DNA of 64,000 nt from Granulicella arctica (GTDB lineage: Bacteria; Acidobacteriota; Terriglobia; Terriglobales; Acidobacteriaceae). Below, in pieces: positions 9,323 through 16,334 of this stretch. The position numbers and the translations under genes were made by a program. The stretch is taken from positions 1,235,187 to 1,299,186 of the forward strand of contig NZ_JACCCW010000001.1 of NCBI RefSeq assembly GCF_013410065.1, read 5' to 3'. The notes beneath the pieces are model-generated. The model did not search any database. It was not told the origin of the DNA and was given only the letters and a program-made list of their open reading frames with translations. Position 1 is the stretch's first letter; every line of letters begins with the position of its first letter.

Positions 9323-9583
9323 TTATTCATCACCCATCATCTTGCGAAGGTCTTCAGCGGACGGAATACCGGGTACTTTGGCCAGGCTCGAGGGCTCGGC
9401 AATGATCTTTTCTATCTGGGCAAGCCGCTTTGTCTCTAAATCGAGCATCTTTGCGATCACACGCTTTTCCTTATACGCGTAGATCAGCATATCGGTAAGC
9501 TCCTGTGCGGATAACCCAACGAGCTTACTTCTCACTTCGTTCTCGTCGAACTCGGGTAAATATTTGTCGAGGTTGTCGCCCAT
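9323..9583 (-). CDS. Small protein of unknown function
   Basis: This encodes 86 residues, mostly charged and predicted helical, with no membrane segment or signal peptide. The C-terminal part (LAKVPGIPSAEDLRKMMGDE) looks like a short amphipathic tail. The second half (AYKEKRVIAKMLDLETKRLAQIEKI) could form a short coiled coil. I do not recognise a family. Support for its being a gene comes from its intact frame, codon use, placement with two other short genes on the same strand, and the fact that the divergent 103-bp gap to dnaB leaves room for two promoters. It may be a small DNA-associated or partner-binding protein, but nothing in the sequence shows it. Confidence 0.6.
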   Translation of the reverse strand: MGDNLDKYLPEFDENEVRSKLVGLSAQELTDMLIYAYKEKRVIAKMLDLETKRLAQIEKIIAEPSSLAKVPGIPSAEDLRKMMGDE

Positions 9584-9686
9584 CTGTGAATATCCCGTTT
9601 TTATGTGGAAATAGCGTCAAAAGGTTCATTTTAAAGGATCAAACGCAGGTTGCTTCGACCCATGCAAGCGCAGAGAATAAGTCATT

Positions 9687-11069
9687 ATGGCATCATTTGC
9701 TCAACTCAATGCGCTGGAAGGTCTACCCGCATCCGTTCACATCGAGATTGCCGTTCTTGGGGCGATGCTTCTCGATGGGATTGCTGTCACCGACGCGACA
9801 GCGAAGTTAAGAGCGGATGATTTTTCGCTCGATTCGCACCAGCGTGTCTATCGCTGCATCATCGATCTGATGGCGGGGGGGCGCGGAGTAGATTCCCTTA
9901 CGGTGCAGGAGGAGTTGAGCAGGCGTCGCGAGTTGGATTCGATCGGCGGCCCGGCTTATCTGGCATTCCTGACCGAAGGAATTCCGCGGAACTTCAACAT
10001 CGAAAGCTATGTCCGGATTGTGAAGGACAAGAGCTTGCTGCGTCAGTTGATGAGCATCTTCTCCGATGGCATGGGACGGGCTTCCGATCAGTCGCAGGAC
10101 GCCATTCATGTTTTGAGTGATGTGGAAGCGAAGCTCGCCGAGGTTGCGGATAGCGCCATCACCGGCGGCTTCTCCGACATTGCAACTATTGTGAGCGAAT
10201 CCTTCGGCTCCATCGACGCGCTCTACGAGCAGGGCCGCGAGGTCACCGGCCTCGGCACGCACTACATCGAGTTCGACCGCATGACCAGCGGCCTCCAGGA
10301 GTCCGAGCTCATCATCATCGCGGCTCGTCCCTCGATGGGAAAGACCGCCTGGGCGATCAACATCGCGGAGAACGCTGCCGTGCGTGGCGGCAAGGTGGTC
10401 GCCGTCTTCTCGCTTGAAATGTCGAAGGCCAGCCTCCTGCGCCGTATGCTCGCGTCGCAGGCCATGGTCAACTCGAAGGCGATCCAGACCGGCATGCTGA
10501 TGCGCGACGACCGCGGCAAGCTCGTCAGCGCGCTCGAGCGGCTGATGGAGTCGAAGATGTTCATCGACGACACCCCTGGCATCACCCTCGCCGAGATGCG
10601 CGCCAAGGCTCGCCGCCTCAAGCAGCAGCACGGCCAGCTCGATCTCATCGTCATCGACTACCTCCAGCTCATGACCGGCTCCGTCGGCGCGAACCAGAAG
10701 GGCTTCGAGAACCGCACCCAGGAGGTCTCCGCCATCTCGCGCGGCCTCAAGGCGCTGGCCAAGGAGATGCGGGTCCCGGTCGTTGCCCTGTCGCAGCTCT
10801 CGCGTGCCAGTGAACAGCGCGGCGGCGACAAGAAGCCTCTGCTGTCGGACCTCCGCGAATCGGGCTCGATCGAGCAGGACGCCGACGTCGTCTGCTTCAT
10901 CCATCGCGAGGAGTACTACGACCGCGAGAACGAAGACCTCAAGGGCAAGGCCGAGATCATCATCGCCAAGCAGCGTAACGGTCCTACCGGCAGCGTGCAC
11001 CTCGCCTACCTTGCGGACTATACCCGCTTCGAGAATCTCTCCAGCGGCGGCGAAGGCGGCGGCTACTAA
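9687..11069 (+). CDS. dnaB: Replicative DNA helicase DnaB
   Basis: DnaB is the hexameric 5'-3' helicase that unwinds DNA at the replication fork and recruits primase and the polymerase clamp loader. The 460-residue protein has the N-terminal primase-interacting domain (about 14-115, SVHIEIAVLGAMLLD...), a linker, and the C-terminal RecA-like ATPase. Visible motifs are Walker A (ARPSMGKTAW, residues 213-222), the H1a-type VFSLEMS segment, Walker B (LIVIDYLQLM near 318-327), and the DLRESGSIEQDADVV motif with the FIHREEYY stretch. The tail SSGGEGGGY is a flexible end. The gene stands alone, without rplI or the single-strand binding protein gene next to it. A hairpin at 11091-11114 probably ends its transcript. 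Confidence 0.97.
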   Translation: MASFAQLNALEGLPASVHIEIAVLGAMLLDGIAVTDATAKLRADDFSLDSHQRVYRCIIDLMAGGRGVDSLTVQEELSRRRELDSIGGPAYLAFLTEGIPRNFNIESYVRIVKDKSLLRQLMSIFSDGMGRASDQSQDAIHVLSDVEAKLAEVADSAITGGFSDIATIVSESFGSIDALYEQGREVTGLGTHYIEFDRMTSGLQESELIIIAARPSMGKTAWAINIAENAAVRGGKVVAVFSLEMSKASLLRRMLASQAMVNSKAIQTGMLMRDDRGKLVSALERLMESKMFIDDTPGITLAEMRAKARRLKQQHGQLDLIVIDYLQLMTGSVGANQKGFENRTQEVSAISRGLKALAKEMRVPVVALSQLSRASEQRGGDKKPLLSDLRESGSIEQDADVVCFIHREEYYDRENEDLKGKAEIIIAKQRNGPTGSVHLAYLADYTRFENLSSGGEGGGY

Positions 11070-11090
11070 CGCGTAAAACTTTCTGCAAAG

Positions 11091-11114
11091 CTACTGACAC
11101 AATGCTGTCAGTAG
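11091..11114 (+). terminator. Hairpin downstream of dnaB
   Basis: CTACTGACA and TGTCAGTAG form a perfect 9-bp stem with a 6-base loop, 21 bp after the dnaB stop. The following bases CCCTTGTCT are only moderately T-rich, so this is a probable but weak intrinsic terminator. It could alternatively be an operator for the VOC/WYL pair downstream. Confidence 0.45.
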
Positions 11115-11163
11115 CCCTTGTCTATGCTTCATCCTGTAGCCGAAAAACTTCAGGAGAGCGACC

Positions 11164-11550
11164 ATGAGCGAGACAACGACGACAGCCCCCCAGACCCCCA
11201 TCCACTGGTTCGAGATTCCCTGCAATGATATCGATCGGGCCACCACCTTCTACGAGACGCTGTTGGAGACGACGTTGACCCGTCATAACCTCGGCGAGCC
11301 CATGGCGATCTTCGCCTACTCGAACGGCGGCACCGGCGGCTGCATCACGCAGCACTCGAAGCAGAAGCCCGGACCACAAGGCACTATGGTCTACCTCGCC
11401 TGCAACGGTGTGCTCGATGAGACCATCGCGCGCGTCTCGAAGGCCGGCGGCCTTGTGCTGTTGCCTAAGACGGAGATCCCCGGCGGCTTCGGCTCCTTCG
11501 CCTGCTTTCGCGATACCGAAGGCAATCACGTTGGACTGCACTCGGTCTAG
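11164..11550 (+). CDS. VOC-superfamily (glyoxalase-fold) protein
   Basis: This is a 128-residue single-domain protein of the vicinal-oxygen-chelate fold: two beta-alpha-beta-beta-beta units beginning HWFEIPCNDIDRATTFYETLL (split here as HWFEIPCNDI and DRATTFYETLL) and ending GFGSFACFRDTEGNHVGLHS. The second half keeps the DTEGNxVGLHS pattern of YdhR/PhnB-like members that may bind a metal or a small molecule. Possible roles are lyase, isomerase or antibiotic-binding protein; the sequence does not discriminate. A good ribosome binding site (AGGAGAG) lies seven bases before the ATG. It is 24 bp upstream of a WYL regulator on the same strand and is probably co-transcribed with it. Confidence 0.88.
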   Translation: MSETTTTAPQTPIHWFEIPCNDIDRATTFYETLLETTLTRHNLGEPMAIFAYSNGGTGGCITQHSKQKPGPQGTMVYLACNGVLDETIARVSKAGGLVLLPKTEIPGGFGSFACFRDTEGNHVGLHSV

Positions 11551-11574
11551 CATCAGAGGAACGAGGTAGTTCGT

Positions 11575-12282
11575 ATGCGTCGTGCCGATCGTCTCTTTCG
11601 CATCGTCCAGTTTCTGCGCCTCGGCCGTCTGCTGACGGCGCAGAGCCTGGCCGAAAAGCTGCAAGTCTCCGTGCGCACCGTCTATCGGGACGTGCGCGAC
11701 CTGCAGCTCTCCGGTATGCCGATTGAGGGCGAGGCCGGCGTAGGCTACACGCTGCGCCGCGACTTCGACCTGCCGCCGCTGATGTTCACACGCAGCGAAC
11801 TCATCGCACTTGTGCTCGGAGCGCGTCTCGTGCGGGCATGGGGCGGCGAGGAGAACGTAACTGCTGCCACACAGGCCCTCCAACGTATCGAGGCCGCCGT
11901 CCCTGCCGAACTGCGCGACAGCTTCGACTCCATCCTGCTTTACGCGCCCGAGATGCAGTTGAAGCAGAGCCTCCGCAAACGCCTGGACTCGCTACATGCA
12001 GCGTGCGTCGCACGACAGGCTATCGCCTTCGACTACCAGCGAGAGGATGGCGAGCAGAGCCATCGCACTGCCCGTCCGCTTGCGCTCGCTTTTTGGAGCG
12101 GCGTCTGGACGCTGGCCGCATGGTGCGAGCTGCGCAAGACCTTCCGCGCCTTTCGGATCGATCGCATGGACGAGGTCGTCGTGCTGGAGCGCGTCTTCAT
12201 TCCAAAACGTGGAGAGATGCTGGAAGACTTCCTCAAAGAGGTCCGCAGTAAAGCTCCTAGCTCGCCTTCTTCTCAGACTTAG
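11575..12282 (+). CDS. YafY-type transcriptional regulator (HTH plus WYL domain)
   Basis: This 235-residue regulator has an N-terminal winged helix-turn-helix (residues 1-60: RRADRLFRIVQFLR, LTAQSLAEKLQVSVRTVYRDVRDL) and a C-terminal WYL domain (about 135-205: AIAFDYQREDGE...ARPLALAFWSGVWTLAAWCELR...FRIDRM). WYL domains bind nucleic acid or nucleotide-like ligands; YafY-type proteins are usually local repressors. It follows a VOC gene by 24 bp, so autoregulation of that two-gene unit is likely. Its 3' end overlaps the 3' end of the convergent SGNH lipoprotein gene by 26 bases, leaving no room for a terminator between them. Confidence 0.9.
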   Translation: MRRADRLFRIVQFLRLGRLLTAQSLAEKLQVSVRTVYRDVRDLQLSGMPIEGEAGVGYTLRRDFDLPPLMFTRSELIALVLGARLVRAWGGEENVTAATQALQRIEAAVPAELRDSFDSILLYAPEMQLKQSLRKRLDSLHAACVARQAIAFDYQREDGEQSHRTARPLALAFWSGVWTLAAWCELRKTFRAFRIDRMDEVVVLERVFIPKRGEMLEDFLKEVRSKAPSSPSSQT

Positions 12283-13624
12283 ACGTGTCGGTTGGCAGCA
12301 GCAGATCGTTCAAAGCGGCGCCTGCATTGGCTGGGATTGCCACATGCTCTGCCGTAGCCTTCGAGAGGTTTGGAGGCCATAACGGATCGGTAGCCGCAAT
12401 CGGCTCCAGCGCTATAGGGGCAATCTTTGTGCCGATGTTTGCGTTCATCGTGTCGATGAATTTGTTCGCGACGACAGCGTAGCCGGTGTTCGTGGGGTGG
12501 ATGCCGTCCAGCGAAAAGAAGCCGCCGAGGAAGGCGCTCGTTCCGGTATAGCCGTTTACGGTGAGCCCATTGGCCGCGACCTGCGCGAAGAGCGCATGGA
12601 TGTCGACCAACGTGGCGCCGGTGGTGCTCGCGGAGGCCGCAATCACCTGGTTGAACGCTGCAACCCGCTGCTGGACGGTGACGGCTTCGGCAGCGGTCAG
12701 GACGCCGATGTCGTCCAGCGGAGCCTTCTGCGTCCCGGCAAGAATCGCGGTGATCTGTGTCGTCCCCTCAGGCGTAATGTAGTCGCCTGGCACGATGCCG
12801 AAGAGGCTGCTCAATCTGGCTTTCGATAGCCCGGTCGCCTGCGCGTACATCGCTAGAATCGTTGCGGCGGGTGTCAGGTAAGGGATCTGTGTCACGTCGG
12901 GAATATTGCCGATTACGAGATGCGCGTTGGTCTGGCCGGTCAGCTTGGCCATCAGGGCCTTGTACTGCGTGGCGAAGTCCTCGACGCTCGTCATGTTGGC
13001 GGCGGAGCCGGTCAGGTTCGCGATCAACGCATCGTTGTTGCCGATCCAGAGAAAGATCGTCGTCGGCTCCGCCTTCACCGCGAAGCTGGCCTGCGAGTCC
13101 GCGTCGCCGTGATCGAGTCCCGGCGAGCCCAGCACAAGCCGATTGAGCTGCTCCTGCTCCGACGTCGGGTCGAGGACCGGAACCGTGTTAGCGACATCGT
13201 TAACATAGGCTCCGGGAACCGCGAGATCCGTTATCTGCACGGCGTAGTTTTCGCGGCCCGTGGTGGCTCCTGGGGCTGTGGCGATCACCGGTGGCGGCCC
13301 CGGAGAGACTAACTGGAGCACATTGGGCGCGCCGGGATAGGCGATGAGTGGCTGGATGATGTTGAACTTCGCCTGCTTCGCAACCAGTGGAGCCCATCCG
13401 TGGACCTGTTGGATATCGAGCAGCGACGAGCTCTGATACCCAGCCGTTAGCGAGTCGCCAAGAAAGACGGTATTGGCGAAGTTCCCCGCATTTGCGGTCT
13501 GTGCGGAGGTTGACCCGGTCGAAGCGGAAGAGGTTGGGCTACTGCTGGAGCAGGCGGCAATGGCAAGGCTGAGAGCTGGAAGACCGCGTCCCAAACGTTT
13601 CAGTGAACGCTTATTCATTTTCAT
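12257..13624 (-). CDS. SGNH/GDSL-type hydrolase lipoprotein
   Basis: This encodes 455 residues. The start at 13624 (MKMNKRSLKR) is supported by GGAGAG about eight bases upstream and by a lipoprotein signal peptide with lipobox AIAAC, Cys25 being the lipidated residue; the longer open frame to 13888 runs into the alr region and is not used. After a Ser/Thr-rich linker (residues 26-50) the SGNH hydrolase begins with FLGDSLTAGYQ (nucleophile Ser58), then WIGNNDAL (block III Gly-Asn) and DGIHPTNTGYAVVA near the C terminus (catalytic Asp and His). It is probably an outer-membrane or periplasmic-face esterase or lipase; the substrate is unknown. It overlaps the WYL regulator tail by 26 bases. Confidence 0.9.
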   Translation of the reverse strand: MKMNKRSLKRLGRGLPALSLAIAACSSSSPTSSASTGSTSAQTANAGNFANTVFLGDSLTAGYQSSSLLDIQQVHGWAPLVAKQAKFNIIQPLIAYPGAPNVLQLVSPGPPPVIATAPGATTGRENYAVQITDLAVPGAYVNDVANTVPVLDPTSEQEQLNRLVLGSPGLDHGDADSQASFAVKAEPTTIFLWIGNNDALIANLTGSAANMTSVEDFATQYKALMAKLTGQTNAHLVIGNIPDVTQIPYLTPAATILAMYAQATGLSKARLSSLFGIVPGDYITPEGTTQITAILAGTQKAPLDDIGVLTAAEAVTVQQRVAAFNQVIAASASTTGATLVDIHALFAQVAANGLTVNGYTGTSAFLGGFFSLDGIHPTNTGYAVVANKFIDTMNANIGTKIAPIALEPIAATDPLWPPNLSKATAEHVAIPANAGAALNDLLLPTDTSKSEKKAS

Positions 13625-13775
13625 GGCGGAACTCTCCACCTCGTACCTGCGCCGACCGCTAAGTGCAACGTGCGGCGCTACTTTTATTGGACGCGAGCTT
13701 ACACCCAGTAGTTGCGCAAAGGGAAGTGGCGATCTGTGCTCTGGACGATACCATGGGGTCAGGGACGAAATCAGC

Positions 13776-14978
13776 GTGACAAGTTGGATTGAGGTATCGG
13801 AGCAGCGGCTGACGGAGAACTTCCGCGTCGCACAAGAGATTCTGGCGCGGGAGACGGCGTCGTCAACGGCGTTGCTGGCAGTCATCAAGGCAAACGCCTA
13901 CGGGCATGGAGCAGGTCTCTGCGCCCCGGTGCTGGCGCGGGCAGGAGCCGAGTGGCTCGGTGTTACCGACGCAGCGGAGGGCGCGACGGTTCGTACGGCG
14001 ATGGAGGTTGCGGGCATCGCAAAAGCCCAGCAGCCACGCATTCTGGTGATGAGCGGGCATCTGCCTGTGGATGTACCGGTGATCGTGCAGCACAGCCTGA
14101 CGCCGGTGGTGTGGCGGCAACAGCAGATGGCCGCACTCGCAGAGGCTGCCGGCGCGGAGCCCTGCGCGGTGCACCTCGAGATCGACTCCGGCATGTCGCG
14201 GCAGGGCGTGGCGCTTGGCGGATTGCGCGAGCTGCTGCGATGGCTCGCGAACGAGCCGCGAATTCGTCTCGACGGCGTGATGACGCACTTCGCCTCCGCC
14301 GAGGTAGCCGGATCGGAGCAGACGCTCGCGCAGCGCAAGCAGTTTGAGGCGGCCGTGCAACTGGTCGCCGAGGCAGGGCTTCGGCCCACGTGGATTCATG
14401 CGGGAAACACCTCGATGATCGACAATGGCGCCGATGGAGACATCCTGGCTTGGCTCCACGGACTAGCGGCGAGTGTTGGCGCACGGGCGATGGTGCGCGA
14501 GGGGCTCGGCCTCTACGGCTACGCTCTGCCGCTGGAAGGGTTGGCGGTGGTCGCTGAACGGGCCGCGCGGCTGCGGGCAGTGGTTCGCCCGGTGATGACG
14601 TGGAAGACGCGGGTTATTGGTATCAGCGAGGTCGAGGCCGGGGCGCGGGTGGGTTACAACGGGACGTTTACGGCGGAGAAGACGATGCGGCTGGCGCTGC
14701 TGCCGGTCGGGTATGCCGATGGGCTGCGCCGGGAGCTTGGATGTTCCACGTGGAACAGGGGCGGCTGGGTGATGTTCCACGTGGAACGTGCTCCGATTGT
14801 GGGACGGGTGTCGATGAACCTGACGACAGTCGATGTGACGGAGATTGAAGGCGTTGCTGTCGGTGATGAGGTGGTGCTGCTGGGCGAAGGGAGCACGGCG
14901 GAGGATCATGCGGCGCTGGCGGGGACGATCTCGTATGAGATTTTGTGCGGAATGCGGGCTCCGGTGGTGCTGGTGTGA
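13776..14978 (+). CDS. alr: Alanine racemase
   Basis: Alr interconverts L- and D-alanine with PLP, feeding D-Ala into peptidoglycan. The 400-residue product starts at GTG 13776, preceded by AGGGA ten bases upstream; the open frame upstream is non-homologous. The PLP lysine is Lys38 in LLAVIKANAYGHGAG. Other motifs are HLEIDSGMSRQGV, the THFASAE and HAGNTSMID segments, VGYNGTF (second-domain tyrosine) and LPVGYADGLRREL. The region between GLRREL and APIVGRVSMN reads GCSTWNRGGWVMFHVER, about where the family has a short loop, and it contains two parS-type 16-mers at 14742 and 14773. The protein family expects a loop of similar size, so catalysis should not be affected. It is divergent from the SGNH lipoprotein gene. 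Confidence 0.93.
   Translation: MTSWIEVSEQRLTENFRVAQEILARETASSTALLAVIKANAYGHGAGLCAPVLARAGAEWLGVTDAAEGATVRTAMEVAGIAKAQQPRILVMSGHLPVDVPVIVQHSLTPVVWRQQQMAALAEAAGAEPCAVHLEIDSGMSRQGVALGGLRELLRWLANEPRIRLDGVMTHFASAEVAGSEQTLAQRKQFEAAVQLVAEAGLRPTWIHAGNTSMIDNGADGDILAWLHGLAASVGARAMVREGLGLYGYALPLEGLAVVAERAARLRAVVRPVMTWKTRVIGISEVEAGARVGYNGTFTAEKTMRLALLPVGYADGLRRELGCSTWNRGGWVMFHVERAPIVGRVSMNLTTVDVTEIEGVAVGDEVVLLGEGSTAEDHAALAGTISYEILCGMRAPVVLV
14742..14757. other. parS-type centromere site 1 (inside alr)
   Basis: The 16-mer TGTTCCACGTGGAACA is a perfect palindrome and agrees with the parS consensus bound by chromosomal ParB (TGTTNCACGTGNAACA). It lies inside alr, read there as the codons for Cys-Ser-Thr-Trp-Asn. 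ParB would load here, spread along DNA and recruit SMC. No parA or parB gene is in the window. Confidence 0.8.
14773..14788. other. parS-type centromere site 2 (inside alr)
   Basis: TGTTCCACGTGGAACG differs from a perfect parS palindrome only at its last base. It starts 31 bp after site 1, about three helical turns, so both sites face the same side of the DNA. In alr it is read in a different frame from site 1, giving Met-Phe-His-Val-Glu, so shared protein sequence cannot explain the repetition. Confidence 0.75.
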
Positions 14979-15050
14979 GGCGGCGATTTGCGCCGGTAAC
15001 GGGCGGACGATAGCATCAGAAACGGACTACACGAAACGAGAGGGAACCTC

Positions 15051-15251
15051 ATGGAATCGAACACTACGGCGCGTCGTACGGAAGATATCGCGCTCGATCT
15101 GCTCAAGTTTGTCGCCACAACGGCGAATGTCGGCGCGAAGGCTGCCGGATCGGCTGTCGGCTTTGGCGTGCCGTCGTCGGCGAAGCCGGAGGATCAGGTA
15201 GCGCATCTGTTGGAGCTGTATGCCCGCTGCCGCGAGGCAGTCGAGAAGTAG
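15051..15251 (+). CDS. Small protein of unknown function, coupled to the following oxidoreductase
   Basis: This encodes 66 residues, preceded by AGAGGGAA six bases before the ATG. It has a charged N-terminal part (TARRTEDIALDLLKFV), a small-residue Ala/Gly-rich middle (GAKAAGSAVGFGV) and a C-terminal helix (DQVAHLLELYARCREAVEK). There is no cleavable signal peptide; the middle might associate weakly with a membrane. I do not know the family. Its TAG stop overlaps the GTG start of the Gfo/Idh/MocA gene by one base (TAGTG), which strongly suggests translational coupling and a shared job or at least shared expression. Confidence 0.7.
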   Translation: MESNTTARRTEDIALDLLKFVATTANVGAKAAGSAVGFGVPSSAKPEDQVAHLLELYARCREAVEK

Positions 15252-16279
15252 TGGCGGACGGAACGGCTCTGCGGGTTGCGGTCGTCGGGGCGGGAGCCTT
15301 CGGGCGCAACCATCTTCGTGTCTATCGACAGCTTCAGGAGGCCGGTGAGCCGGTTGAGCTGGTGGCGGTCGTGGACCGGGATGAGGCGGTGGTTGCGGCT
15401 GCCTCGGCGCAGTACGGAATTCCTGGGTTTTCTTCGGTTGACGAGCTAATTTGTGCGAATATCGGACTGGATGCTGCTTCGGTTTGCGTGCCTACGGTGC
15501 ATCATCGGGCGGCGGCGGAGCCTTTGCTGGCTGCCGGTGTCGATGTGCTGATCGAGAAGCCGCTGGCGGCGAATCTGGCCGATGCGGATGCGATTCTGGC
15601 GTTGGCTCGGGAGCATGGCCGGATCGTACAGGCGGGGCATCTGGAGCGGTTCAACCCGGCGGTGACGGCGGTGCGGGGGCTGTTGCATCGGCCGATGTTC
15701 TTCGAGTCGCATCGGCTGAGCATCTTTACGCCGCGCTCGCTGGATGTGGATGTGGTGCTGGACCTGATGATCCACGATCTCGATATTGTGTTGAGTCTGG
15801 TGGATTCGCCGGTGCGTGAGGTGCGGGCAGTTGGCTTGCCGGTGCTCTCGCGCAAGGTGGATATCGCGAATGTGCGGGTGGAGTTCGAGAACGGCTGCGT
15901 GGCGAACTTTACGGCGAGCCGCGTGAGCACGGAGCGGGTGCGGAAGCTGCGGTTCTTCCAGCCGCATCAGTATCTGTCGCTGGATTTTGCGCGGCAGGAT
16001 CTGCTGATGATCGATGTAACGGCTGCGGCGGGGATGACGGCCGAGCAGCTTGCGGCGCTGGAGCAGATGGCGAAGCAGCATCCTACGGAGGGGCTGTCGC
16101 TGCGTAAGGTTCCTGTGGTGGAGGGTGAGCCGCTGCGGCTGGAGATTGCATCGTTCTTGCATGCGGTGCGGACGCGGACGAGGCCGGTGGTTTCAGGCGA
16201 GGATGGGCGTGCTGCGCTGGCGCTGGCGCTCGAGATCAACGAGGCGATTGCGGTGCATACGGCTCGGACTGGGTTGTAG
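15251..16279 (+). CDS. Gfo/Idh/MocA-family NAD(P)-dependent oxidoreductase
   Basis: This 342-residue protein has an N-terminal Rossmann fold (RVAVVGAGAFGRNHLRVY, residues 7-24; VVDRD near 40) and the family signature VLIEKPLAANLADADA (around 97-112), whose EKP lysine is usually catalytic. The C-terminal alpha/beta domain carries FMIHDLDIVLSLVD (here LMIHDLDIVLSLVD) and a HxxE-like region. Members oxidise or reduce sugars, inositols or related compounds; those found near lipid A genes often act on UDP-sugars or are UDP-N-acetylglucosamine 3-dehydrogenase-like. The translation start is GTG 15251, coupled to the preceding small gene. The next gene encodes a PLP decarboxylase but is 55 bp away with its own ribosome binding site. 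Confidence 0.88.
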   Translation: MADGTALRVAVVGAGAFGRNHLRVYRQLQEAGEPVELVAVVDRDEAVVAAASAQYGIPGFSSVDELICANIGLDAASVCVPTVHHRAAAEPLLAAGVDVLIEKPLAANLADADAILALAREHGRIVQAGHLERFNPAVTAVRGLLHRPMFFESHRLSIFTPRSLDVDVVLDLMIHDLDIVLSLVDSPVREVRAVGLPVLSRKVDIANVRVEFENGCVANFTASRVSTERVRKLRFFQPHQYLSLDFARQDLLMIDVTAAAGMTAEQLAALEQMAKQHPTEGLSLRKVPVVEGEPLRLEIASFLHAVRTRTRPVVSGEDGRAALALALEINEAIAVHTARTGL

Positions 16280-16334
16280 GGGCTGTTCTAAGAGCACAAA
16301 CCCTGGCTATACGGATTTTTTTATAGGAGAAGTC

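Noticed and set aside
9807..11000. 397-residue reverse open frame within dnaB
   Set aside because: It is an antisense shadow of dnaB: low-complexity, Leu/Ala/Asp-rich, without recognisable domains.
13625..13888. N-terminal extension of the SGNH lipoprotein gene
   Set aside because: A lipoprotein signal and ribosome binding site lie at 13624; the extension overlaps the start of alr.
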